Positions 1-5,328 of a DNA stretch of 5,328 nucleotides are shown here, one piece after another. The translations under genes were made by a program, and so were the position numbers. The notes beneath the pieces were generated by a model. That model was not told the origin of the DNA. It saw nothing but the letters and a program-made list of their open reading frames with translations, and searched no databases. Source of the DNA: Alphaproteobacteria bacterium (GTDB taxonomy: Bacteria > Pseudomonadota > Alphaproteobacteria > Rickettsiales > SXRF01); the NCBI GenBank assembly GCA_019243895.1, contig JAFATP010000117.1:1-5328 (forward strand), written 5' to 3'. Every line of letters starts with the position of its first letter. Positions within the stretch are counted from its first letter, which is position 1.

Positions 1-2275
1 CCACCATCATCTCTCCATAGCGCCTGGCAATGGCGCTCCAGCCGTCATCCACCAGGGCCACCGCCGCCATCACGGCGGAAGCGGCCTTGAAATCGGCGCT
101 GCTGGAGGCAACCACCACATCGTTGCCCTCCCGCGCTTCCTTTTCCACGTGCTTCAGCGCAGACTTTTCGCGCACCGCCAGCAGGCGCAGCTTATGCACT
201 TTCTGCCAGGCCTCCTCACCCTCATTCAGCCAGTCGGAAGCCACTTGCGACGCCGCGCCGAAAAACCCGCTTTCCCTGGCGCTATCGCCCGCCTCATGCA
301 GCGCCTTGCATTGCTCGGGCTTCATCCCGGTCAATTCGCAGATATCTTTTTCCTCGGGCAGAAACCGCTCGATGCAGCTAAGCAGAAAGGCCTGCCGCTG
401 GCGGTCGCCATCGGGCGCGAAGGCTTTTTTCAGCTTTTCGATATCCAGCGCCAGCTCGCCCTTTTTCTCGCTCTTCTCGGCATTAGTCAGCTCCACGTGC
501 TGCTTCACGTGCCGCGCCAGCGAATCGATAGCGGAGACAATGGCCGCCTTGCGCTCCTCGGTGCTTCCTGAGAATCCCGCCGGGCCGAAATCGTCATTAC
601 CGCGGATCAGCTTGCGGCCATGCTGCGTGTCGCCCAGGATATCGGCCAGGGCCGCCGGATCCATATCCCGCTCCTTGGTGATGTGCTTGACCAGCTCGGC
701 GATGATCACCTCGAACTCCGACAGCTCCTCGCGCGGCGCGTTCAGCAATTTTTTATCGTCAAAGCCTTCGGTCTCCAGATGCTGGTAATAGCTCTCATGA
801 ATCTTTGGCTTGCCGTTGCCCCGCATATGCGCCTGCACCATGTCCACCAGATAGCGCGACAGCGAGCCGCCGCCGATAGTGGTTTTGCCCTCGGTGAGCG
901 CCGGGACGGTTTTGGGAAATTCGTCGTTCTTGAACTGGTCGCACACCGCGCGCAGGTGCAGGATGTAATCCAGCGCGCCCGGCGCATAATCATGCTCGAC
1001 CCCGTCCTGGCCGAAAAGCAGGTGATCGATATACTGGCTGGCGATGGACGCGCCGCCGGAAGCCAGGCGCTGAGCCATCGCCTTCTGGGCCGCTTCCTCT
1101 TCCTTGGCGGTTTTGGCCTTGGCGCCTCCGACGCCCTTCATTTCGTCCCAATATTTATTGAAACGCTCGGTAACCTGCTCCTTGATGGTTTTGTCGCGCT
1201 CCCTGTCGCGCCCGCCGTAACCGCGCGATTCCTCGCCGAAATCGGCATAGCGCGCCCAGGTCTGGTCAAAGGCGCCCTCCTGCCTGACGAATTCGGCCTT
1301 GACCGCCTTTTCCACCGCTTCGTCAACCGCCTTACTCCAGGCTCGCCGGTCATTCGACAGGTCAGCGGCGCTCCGGCTGCCATACCGGCTGGACGGACTG
1401 ACATTGAAACGCCCCAGGCCATAGCGCTCGCGCTCGGCGATATGCCAGTCCTTCGGGCCATTAGCCTCCCCGCTCTTTCCAAGGAGGTTAGCGCCGATCT
1501 TGTCCTTCAGCTGTTTTTCCAGCTTGCTCTTGTTTTCCTTCTCGAACGTCTTGAATTTTTCCGTATAGCGTTCCTGCTGATGCTTCAGCACCGCATTTAA
1601 ATAATCCTGCCCGCTGGCGCCGTGCGTGACAACCCCCAGCTCTTTCTCCCAGAAAGCGGCCTGCGCTTCGGGGCTCATTTTTTCCAGGTTCTTGAATGTC
1701 TCTTTCTTTTCTATCTCCGCCAGCTTCGCGCTGTTTTCCTGCATGACGAAGCCCATATTCAGCAGCGGCACCACCGCGCCAACGCCCATGTGCTTGATGT
1801 CCATGAAGAAGCGCGTGGCGATTTTTTTCTGCGCCGCGGCGAATACCTCGTTGGAGCTGGGCGCGAAGAAGCTCAAGATGGAGTTCTCGCCGTTGGCCTC
1901 GGCGATGGGGGCCGTGATCGCATGCAGCTTCCGCGTGCTGTCCAGCGCCGATTTCAGCGCCACCCCGGTTTGCCCCAGCTGCTTGGCGAAAAGCGTGCTG
2001 AGCATTACCGTTGTAGTGAGCGCTTTTTCAGCAGGCAGCGCCTTGGCGATGCCGCGGCGCTCCAGCTCAGTGGCAATGCGCTTGACCGTGGGTTCGGTGT
2101 ATTTCTTTACATAGGCGTGGATGTCCGCCAGGAAGGTATCCCAGAACGTGCCGGCGGCGGCGCCCAGCCCTACGGCTTTCTTCTTTTCCGAACCGGCAAA
2201 GCCGGAGATTTCGGAGGCGCGCGCGGGCGGCCTGCCGAAATTCTCACCATCCTCGTCGGATCCTTCGTATGCCAC
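1..2275 (-). CDS. Large helical protein of unknown function, C-terminus outside window
   Basis: I do not recognise this protein. The minus-strand frame runs 758 codons from GTG at 2275 to the left edge without a stop. An in-frame TAA lies at 2287-2285 and no other start codon lies between, while AAGGA (2286-2282) sits six bases before the GTG, so the start is well fixed. The N-terminus (about residues 1-17) is acidic and gives no signal peptide. The rest is rich in Ala, Lys and Glu and looks helical, with very charged stretches at about 180-200, 239-260 (coiled-coil-like), 359-398 and 599-618. The one notably hydrophobic stretch is about residues 160-178 (HMGVGAVVPLLNMGFVM), too weak to call a membrane segment. 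Cys634, Cys646, Cys656 and His660 cluster and could bind a metal, but this may be chance. It is divergently oriented to the plus-strand pair and lies on the same strand as the phage genes. A large structural or secreted protein is possible; nothing in the sequence decides it. Confidence 0.85.
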   Translation of the reverse strand, partial: MAYEGSDEDGENFGRPPARASEISGFAGSEKKKAVGLGAAAGTFWDTFLADIHAYVKKYTEPTVKRIATELERRGIAKALPAEKALTTTVMLSTLFAKQLGQTGVALKSALDSTRKLHAITAPIAEANGENSILSFFAPSSNEVFAAAQKKIATRFFMDIKHMGVGAVVPLLNMGFVMQENSAKLAEIEKKETFKNLEKMSPEAQAAFWEKELGVVTHGASGQDYLNAVLKHQQERYTEKFKTFEKENKSKLEKQLKDKIGANLLGKSGEANGPKDWHIAERERYGLGRFNVSPSSRYGSRSAADLSNDRRAWSKAVDEAVEKAVKAEFVRQEGAFDQTWARYADFGEESRGYGGRDRERDKTIKEQVTERFNKYWDEMKGVGGAKAKTAKEEEAAQKAMAQRLASGGASIASQYIDHLLFGQDGVEHDYAPGALDYILHLRAVCDQFKNDEFPKTVPALTEGKTTIGGGSLSRYLVDMVQAHMRGNGKPKIHESYYQHLETEGFDDKKLLNAPREELSEFEVIIAELVKHITKERDMDPAALADILGDTQHGRKLIRGNDDFGPAGFSGSTEERKAAIVSAIDSLARHVKQHVELTNAEKSEKKGELALDIEKLKKAFAPDGDRQRQAFLLSCIERFLPEEKDICELTGMKPEQCKALHEAGDSARESGFFGAASQVASDWLNEGEEAWQKVHKLRLLAVREKSALKHVEKEAREGNDVVVASSSADFKAASAVMAAVALVDDGWSAIARRYGEMMV

Positions 2276-2281
2276 GCCCGT

Positions 2282-2286
2282 TCCTT
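2282..2286 (-). promoter_or_regulatory. Ribosome binding site fixing the GTG start of the large gene
   Basis: AAGGA on the minus strand is followed by a six-base spacer and GTG at 2275-2273. It lies just after the in-frame TAA at 2287-2285, so it decides the GTG as start. The ATG at 2250 is in another frame that stops at 2172-2170 after about 26 codons. Confidence 0.7.
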
Positions 2287-2350
2287 ACGCTTTCCTTTAT
2301 ATCAATGCCGTGCCGGGGAAAAACCTACTCCCGGTCACTATAATCCTACC

Positions 2351-2367
2351 TTAGCCGCCCGGGCTAA
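2351..2367. repeat. Inverted repeat, possible operator or hairpin
   Basis: TTAGCC (2351-2356) and GGCTAA (2362-2367) are perfect inverted repeats separated by GCCCG. It lies in the divergent intergenic region, just downstream of the TATAAT at 2339-2344, where an operator or leader hairpin could act. No T-run follows closely on either strand, so it is not a convincing terminator. Confidence 0.4.
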
Positions 2368-2399
2368 CCTAGCGGAATTTTGTGACATTTTAATGACGG

Positions 2400-2417
2400 G
2401 GCGGGAATGCGCCCGCC
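2400..2417. repeat. GC-only inverted repeat in the intergenic region
   Basis: GGCGGG (2400-2405) and CCCGCC (2412-2417) form a six-pair all-GC stem around the loop AATGCG. It is followed on the plus strand by AAACAAAGC and on the minus strand by CCGTCATTAAAA, so no U-tract supports an intrinsic terminator. It could be a leader structure or a protein binding site ahead of the plus-strand genes. Confidence 0.4.
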
Positions 2418-2517
2418 AAACAAAGCTTTTCCTCACGCAAGGAATTATTGTTTTTTTTAAGGTTATGGGATAAACATACGTGCAATCTTAACTTATTCCT
2501 GTTTTTTTGAGGCCCCG

Positions 2518-2979
2518 GTGACTCTTCGCACGCATCTAATTATCGTTGCTCTAATCATCGTTTCCGTTTTCATCGGGTGGGAAACAATGCAGACCATCAG
2601 CGCCAGGCGGGCAGCCCGGGCGCTGATGGAAAGCGGGCGGGCCATCGAGATCGTGCGGGCCAGCTGGGGGCTTAACTGCCCGGCGGGCACCCGTGATAGC
2701 CATTCCGAGGGGGTGAGTGGCTTTATGGAAGGCCGCGGCAACCCTCCTTCCGTCCGCGAAAACAATATATTGGAAGTCGTTTCGGCACTATGCAACCTGA
2801 AGCCGCAATGCTCCATCCATAACTCGCCCCAGACATTCGGCAGCGACCCAGCGCCGGATTGCATCGAGAAGGAAATTTCCATCGAATACCGCTGTTTTTC
2901 CTATGACCGGCCATGGCCGCTGACTATCGCCTCTCATGAAACCGGAGTGATTGACTGCCTTCAGGCGGTTACGCCCTAG
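2518..2979 (+). CDS. Membrane-anchored protein with SUEL/rhamnose-binding-lectin-like domain
   Basis: 153 aa from a GTG at 2518, with TGAGG at 2508-2512 and a five-base spacer. It is the only start after the in-frame TAA at 2458-2460. Residues 6-21 (HLIIVALIIVSVFIGW) form one hydrophobic segment with Arg4 before it, an uncleaved anchor or signal peptide, which places the rest in the periplasm. Residues about 42-127 carry a lectin-like pattern: IEIVRASWGLNC at 43-54, Cys92 and Cys98 (C-x5-C), FGSDPAPDC at 107-115 and IEYRC at 122-126. Animal SUEL domains show ASYG, a C-x5-C pair, FG-DPCPGT and VEYxC in the same order; bacterial forms show ASYG-NC, DPAPGC and a Y/W-R-C ending. Cysteines 54, 92, 98, 115, 126 and 147 are an even number, fitting disulfides. 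Carbohydrate binding is inferred. The next gene starts 32 bases downstream on the same strand. Confidence 0.8.
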   Translation: MTLRTHLIIVALIIVSVFIGWETMQTISARRAARALMESGRAIEIVRASWGLNCPAGTRDSHSEGVSGFMEGRGNPPSVRENNILEVVSALCNLKPQCSIHNSPQTFGSDPAPDCIEKEISIEYRCFSYDRPWPLTIASHETGVIDCLQAVTP

Positions 2980-2997
2980 CTTTATTGCGATCAATGT

Positions 2998-3003
2998 AAG
3001 AGG
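2998..3003 (+). promoter_or_regulatory. Ribosome binding site of the two-membrane-segment protein
   Basis: AAGAGG is followed by an eight-base spacer and ATG at 3012. It lies in the 32-base gap after the TAG (2977-2979) of the lectin-like gene. No promoter-like sequence is evident in this gap, which supports co-transcription of the pair. Confidence 0.6.
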
Positions 3004-3011
3004 TATTCTCC

Positions 3012-3743
3012 ATGGCCCGTGCCGCGCTTTTTATTTCGCTTGGCGTGTTGTGGCTGTTATGCCTGGCCTGGCAGATTCAAGAAAACCGCACGCTGGCCCG
3101 CCTGCTGGCCCAGGCGCCGGTGCCGCCGCCTCTCGGCAGGCGCTTGCTGGGACAGGCGCGATGGCGCAGCTTTCAATTCCTGCTGACGCTGGGCGGCTGC
3201 GCCTTCATCGCCGGGCTTTATGACTGGAAACTGAATCGCCCTGCGCCGCCCGTGGCGGCGGAACAAGCGCCTCTGGGCGTCGCATCCTCCTATCCGCCGC
3301 CGGGGCTGCAAGGAGAGCTGGTGCGCCTGGATAACGCCCCGCTGGCGCCACCGGGCGGAGTGGCGCTGCCCTCCTCCGCCACGCTGCAGCGGGAGGCGCA
3401 GGTTTATGCGCTGTTCGCGCCTTCCGCGGGCGGCAACCAGGGCGATCTGGACTCCCTGAAGCGGCGGTATGAAGAATTATTCGTGCAATATCTGTTTCTC
3501 GCACATTGCGGACTGGCGGCCACGGAGGATTACCAGATACTGTCCACCGCCCTGCTTAAGGAGCTTGCCTCGCTGAACGGGCCCGGCCGGCTTTCCTATG
3601 ATATCCTGACGGCGGCGCGCGGCACCTATGACGAGGTTTATGCCAAAAGCGTCTGCGACACCACGGAAGCCAAGGCGGGGCAGGACCGCTTCCGCCGCTA
3701 TGTGGATTACCTCCGCACGCAGCAGGATCCGCTCAAGCCGTGA
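3012..3743 (+). CDS. Two-membrane-segment protein with probable periplasmic helical domain, unknown function
   Basis: 243 aa starting at ATG 3012 behind AAGAGG. I do not recognise the family. Hydrophobic segments lie at about residues 4-20 (ALFISLGVLWLLCLAW) and 54-70 (FQFLLTLGGCAFIAGLY). The loop between them is rich in arginine (R27, R30, R43, R44, R50, R52), so by the positive-inside rule the loop is cytoplasmic and the C-terminal part periplasmic. Residues about 76-120 are a Pro/Ala-rich linker. Residues about 124-240 look helical and contain Cys166 and Cys215, the only cysteines outside the membrane segments, which could form a disulfide. It follows the lectin-like gene by 32 bases and is probably its operon partner; both would expose domains in the periplasm. 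Its last 11 bases overlap the end of the convergent tail tube gene. It is certainly coding, but its role is open; an envelope function is inferred only from topology. Confidence 0.8.
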   Translation: MARAALFISLGVLWLLCLAWQIQENRTLARLLAQAPVPPPLGRRLLGQARWRSFQFLLTLGGCAFIAGLYDWKLNRPAPPVAAEQAPLGVASSYPPPGLQGELVRLDNAPLAPPGGVALPSSATLQREAQVYALFAPSAGGNQGDLDSLKRRYEELFVQYLFLAHCGLAATEDYQILSTALLKELASLNGPGRLSYDILTAARGTYDEVYAKSVCDTTEAKAGQDRFRRYVDYLRTQQDPLKP

Positions 3744-4146
3744 CATACGTAACCGCGCCGGCGCTTTCCAGCGTCAGCACGTAGGTTTCCACGCCCTCCA
3801 CGGCGGCGGCGCGGCCATAAGCCGCCACCACGAAAGGCCCGGTGAGCGTATCGCCGTTGGGGAAAGCCACGCGGTAATTATTCACGCTGCCGGCAAACGC
3901 CTGCGCGCGCGCGGCGCGCTCCGCCGCCGAATCGGTGAAGCGGCCTTCGGCGCTGATGCTGACGGCGCGCGGGCCGGTGGCGCCGGCCACGCTCCGCCAG
4001 ACCCCGCTTTGCAGCGTATCGTCCGCCAGCACGTGGTTGGACAGCGCCAGATGCGTCAGCATCACGCCGCCCAGGGTGGTAAAATGTTCAGGCGTGGCGC
4101 CGTCTCCCGCCTGCAGCAATAATTTCGCGCCCGGTTGCGATGGCAT
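3733..4146 (-). CDS. Phage/GTA major tail tube protein, TP901-1 family (g9-like)
   Basis: 137 aa, the usual length of alphaproteobacterial GTA and prophage tail tube proteins, which polymerise into the non-contractile tail tube. The sequence has the family layout: an N-terminal KLLLQAGDG segment (about residues 8-16), a W-R-S-V-AG-ATGPRAVSIS-EGRF stretch near 50-70, PNGDTLTGPFVV in the last third, and the characteristic ending TYVLTLESAGAVTY. ATG at 4146 is preceded by AAAGGAG (4159-4153) with a six-base spacer, and this site overlaps the TAA of the DUF3168 gene, indicating translational coupling. Downstream the tail chaperone and tape measure genes expected after this gene are absent; instead the gene ends head-on in a plus-strand gene, sharing 11 bases. 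No frameshift or missing conserved stretch is visible, so the gene looks intact. Confidence 0.88.
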   Translation of the reverse strand: MPSQPGAKLLLQAGDGATPEHFTTLGGVMLTHLALSNHVLADDTLQSGVWRSVAGATGPRAVSISAEGRFTDSAAERAARAQAFAGSVNNYRVAFPNGDTLTGPFVVAAYGRAAAVEGVETYVLTLESAGAVTYVTA

Positions 4147-4152
4147 ATCTTT

Positions 4153-4159
4153 CTCCTTT
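4153..4159 (-). promoter_or_regulatory. Strong ribosome binding site of the tail tube gene overlapping the upstream stop
   Basis: AAAGGAG is followed by six bases and ATG at 4146-4144. It overlaps the TAA stop (4160-4158) of the DUF3168 gene, the arrangement expected for coupled translation. It is the best match to the anti-Shine-Dalgarno sequence in the window, in keeping with the high demand for a tube protein. Confidence 0.75.
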
Positions 4160-4565
4160 AGCTGCCGGATTCCACCAGCGCATGAAACTGGATCACGCCC
4201 TGATAGGTCGCGCCGTCCGGCTGAAGCTGGATGCGGCTGCCGGCGAAGCGCAGGGCAATGAGGCTCTGTCCCGACACCGCCAGCGACGCCTGATGCAGCA
4301 GCACATACAGCCGCGCCATGATGTTCAGCGCTTCCGTGCGCCCGCCGGAGCGGCTATAGACATGGAAGGCGAGCAGATAATCCACCCCGGCGAGGGTACC
4401 GGTGGACCAGTCGTGCGCTGCCGCCTCCCCCAGCGTCACATACGGATAGGAAACGGCCTGCGGCACGAAATCGTAAACGCCGCTGACCATGCCGGAGAGC
4501 GTGGCGTCATTGCTTAAAGTCTGGAACACCGCCTGTTGCAGCGGCAACTCGCTAAACGCGGGCAT
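4158..4565 (-). CDS. DUF3168 tail terminator / tail completion protein (g8-like)
   Basis: 135 aa, the same size as the DUF3168 protein of Rhodobacter-type GTAs. In this family the protein caps the head-proximal end of the tail tube and joins it to the neck. Visible family features are the N-terminal LQQAVFQTLSNDATLSGMV (about residues 8-26), VYDFVPQAVSYPYVTLGE (near 30-47), a central HVYSRSGGRTEALNIM-like stretch followed by a long helix, and a C-terminal beta segment ending FHALVES. ATG at 4565 has AAGG (4576-4573) with a seven-base spacer. It lies between the head closure gene (56-base gap) and the tail tube gene (11 bases between this TAA and the next ATG), exactly the g7-g8-g9 order. Family assignment is by recognised sequence pattern and position. 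Confidence 0.87.
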   Translation of the reverse strand: MPAFSELPLQQAVFQTLSNDATLSGMVSGVYDFVPQAVSYPYVTLGEAAAHDWSTGTLAGVDYLLAFHVYSRSGGRTEALNIMARLYVLLHQASLAVSGQSLIALRFAGSRIQLQPDGATYQGVIQFHALVESGS

Positions 4566-4621
4566 AGAATTACCTTAAATGAGGGAATCAGGCGGCAAAG
4601 ATTAGAGTTCAAGGAATGCGA

Positions 4622-4978
4622 TCATGTCGCCACGCCCTCTTCCGCCAGCAATTGCAGCGTGGTTTTGGTTTCGTCCGGATCGATGACGGCGCGGATGTTA
4701 AACAGCCGCGCGCCGTAAAGCACGCGCATGGCGGCGGTAATGCCGGGGTAATAACGCAGCGTGAAGCGATACAGCGCGTGCGACTGTACATGCATGTCCA
4801 CCAGCGTCTCGCGGTGAAGGCCGGGACGGTTGGGCGCCAGCGGCGCAATCGCCGCCCACATATCCGCTACGTCCTGCCACGTGCGCGCATAACCGCCCGC
4901 GCCGTCCGGGGTGAGCAAGGGCTGCTGCAGCGTGATGCGATGGCGCATGTCGCTGCCGGCGGAAGATTGCGTGGTCAT
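4622..4978 (-). CDS. Phage head closure / head-tail adaptor protein (g7-like)
   Basis: 118 aa, the usual size for SPP1 gp16-type head closure proteins and the GTA stopper, which form the ring that seals the neck between connector and tail. Diagnostic stretches are RHRITLQQP near residue 12, DGAGGY followed by W and MWAAIAP (about 25-47), and a C-terminal block RYYPGITAAMRVLYGARLFN (about 75-94) followed by IRAVIDPDE and LLAEEGVAT at the end. ATG 4978 is taken as start. The Shine-Dalgarno is weak (GGTAGGTA a few bases upstream). A second ATG at 4948, directly before RHRITLQQ, has no better site. It follows the connector gene by 24 bases and precedes the DUF3168 gene. Confidence 0.88.
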   Translation of the reverse strand: MTTQSSAGSDMRHRITLQQPLLTPDGAGGYARTWQDVADMWAAIAPLAPNRPGLHRETLVDMHVQSHALYRFTLRYYPGITAAMRVLYGARLFNIRAVIDPDETKTTLQLLAEEGVAT

Positions 4979-5002
4979 TGAGTACCTACCGGGATCAGTG
5001 AA

Positions 5003-5328
5003 TTACAGCCGCGCTTCGCGGAAGGGGGCATAGAGCGCAATGGCCTGCGCCGGCATCGGCATGTCGGCGTCGCCGCGATGCTCATACAGCGAGGCGACGT
5101 GCGTGAGCATGCCCTGGCGGACCGGTTCCGGCACGGCGGTATAATCCGCGCCGTATCCGGCGATGTACACGATCTCCACGCGATGCGCGCGTGGCACCGG
5201 CATGTAAAAACGCAGCGCGTCCTGCGCGGCGTCAAGCCAATATAGACCCGGATCGATGACGGTGGCGTTATTCAGCCGGTCATAGCTGATAACGGAAGTC
5301 ACGCTCTGCACGGGGCCGCACGGCAGCG
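5003..5328 (-). CDS. gp6-like head-tail connector protein, C-terminal half (g6-like), 5' end outside window
   Basis: The minus-strand frame is open from the right edge to TAA at 5005-5003, giving the last 107 residues of a protein whose family is usually about 190 aa. The connector sits below the portal ring and binds the head closure protein. Family features are PVQSVTSVISYD near the start of the visible part, DPGLYWLD, a beta stretch ending EIVYIAGYG, and the last helix with HVASLYEHR and the typical final ALYAPFREARL. A GTG at 5311 could be read as a start, but the frame continues upstream with residues that fit the family (LPCGP before VQSVTSV), so the true start lies beyond position 5328. 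The head closure gene starts 24 bases downstream in the same operon. Confidence 0.85.
   Translation of the reverse strand, partial: LPCGPVQSVTSVISYDRLNNATVIDPGLYWLDAAQDALRFYMPVPRAHRVEIVYIAGYGADYTAVPEPVRQGMLTHVASLYEHRGDADMPMPAQAIALYAPFREARL

Larger units (their letters stand above)
2276..2517. promoter_or_regulatory. Divergent intergenic region with possible promoters
   Basis: This non-coding stretch separates the divergent large gene from the plus-strand lectin-like gene and must hold the promoters of both, unless the plus pair is read from elsewhere. A perfect TATAAT lies at 2339-2344 on the plus strand, but no TTGACA-like element lies 16-18 bases upstream. A weak alternative nearer the plus gene is TTGTTT (2448-2453) and TAAACA (2471-2476), 17 bases apart. 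On the minus strand TATAAA (2301-2296) would give a very short leader before the GTG at 2275. The region is AT-rich to the right, with T8 at 2451-2458 and T7 at 2502-2508. None of these assignments is firm. Confidence 0.35.

Noticed and set aside
2170..2250. ATG at 2250 as start of the large gene, or a frameshift between it and the GTG frame
   Set aside because: Careful reading of the GC run around 2217-2226 shows the ATG frame hits TAG at 2172-2170, while the GTG frame from 2275 continues without break. No frameshift is needed.
2427..2458. Intrinsic terminator: TTCCT/AGGAA stem followed by T8
   Set aside because: The stem is only five mostly weak pairs with six bases before the T-tract, and no plus-strand gene ends upstream that would need a terminator.
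30..2473. Long plus-strand open frames (30-788, 149-571, 620-1600, 1622-2473) opposite the large minus-strand gene
   Set aside because: They are antisense to a single stop-free 758-codon frame with a proper start signal. Their translations are low-complexity, rich in Ser/Arg or Leu/His, overlap each other, and reflect GC-rich codon use on the other strand.
2493..2994. Minus-strand open frames opposite the lectin-like gene (2493-2882, 2723-2914, 2788-2994)
   Set aside because: The plus strand has an anchor segment, a cysteine pattern of a known fold and a ribosome binding site; the minus frames have none of these.
3057..3746. Minus-strand open frames within the 243-aa gene (3057-3311, 3205-3504, 3477-3746) and the plus frame 2951-3223
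   Set aside because: They are Arg/Ala/Pro-rich shadows of the plus-strand gene, which has two clear membrane segments and a good start.
3628..4981. Plus-strand open frames opposite the tail genes (3628-4122, 3935-4261, 4140-4517, 4536-4718, 4616-4981) and out-of-frame minus frames (4609-4848, 4698-4880, 4975-5235)
   Set aside because: The minus-strand frames chosen match phage neck and tail families in sequence, size and order; these others are shadows.
5309..5311. GTG at 5311 as the start of the connector gene
   Set aside because: The frame stays open to the window edge and the upstream residues fit the family, which is normally about 190 aa. The gene is cut by the window, not short.
1..5328. 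CRISPR array, tRNA, rRNA, transposon ends or att site
   Set aside because: No regularly spaced direct repeats, tRNA-like cloverleaf, transposase frame or terminal inverted repeats were seen by eye in either strand.

Overview
The window looks like chromosomal DNA of an alphaproteobacterium carrying part of a siphophage or gene-transfer-agent (GTA) type head-tail and tail module. The evidence is GC-rich coding DNA with a strong G/C third-position preference and, on the minus strand at the right, four genes whose order, sizes and sequence motifs match the g6-g7-g8-g9 block of Rhodobacter-type GTAs and related alphaproteobacterial prophages. The organism assignment is inference; no rRNA, tRNA or housekeeping gene is present to confirm it.

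Right part (3733-5328, minus strand, read right to left): C-terminal half of a gp6-like head-tail connector (runs off the right edge), a phage head closure / head-tail adaptor protein (118 aa), a DUF3168 tail terminator protein (135 aa) and a TP901-1-type major tail tube protein (137 aa). Together they would build the neck and tail tube: connector and adaptor under the portal, terminator at the top of the tail, tube protein as the polymer. Short gaps (24, 56 and 12 bases) and a tail-gene ribosome binding site that overlaps the preceding stop codon indicate one operon.

Middle (2518-3743, plus strand): two genes in tandem that point towards the tail gene and overlap it by 11 bases, stop against stop. 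The first is a 153-aa protein with one N-terminal membrane anchor and a six-cysteine domain. The pattern of that domain (AS-W-G-L-N-C, then C-x5-C, then FG-S-DPAP-x-C, then EYRC) closely resembles the SUEL / rhamnose-binding lectin fold and its bacterial variants. The second is a 243-aa protein with two predicted membrane segments, a proline-rich linker and a helical, probably periplasmic domain containing two cysteines. I do not recognise its family. The pair occupies the place where a GTA or prophage would normally continue with the tail chaperone and tape measure genes, so the phage cluster is interrupted, split or degraded here.

A 242-base non-coding stretch (2276-2517) separates the plus-strand pair from the divergent left gene. 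It holds two short inverted repeats, a perfect TATAAT hexamer without a good -35 element, and two T-tracts.

Left part (1-2275, minus strand): one very long open frame, 758 codons without a stop, starting at a GTG with a well placed AAGGA and running off the left edge. It encodes a hydrophilic, mostly helical protein of unknown function. The long plus-strand open frames opposite it are antisense shadows produced by GC-rich codon use.
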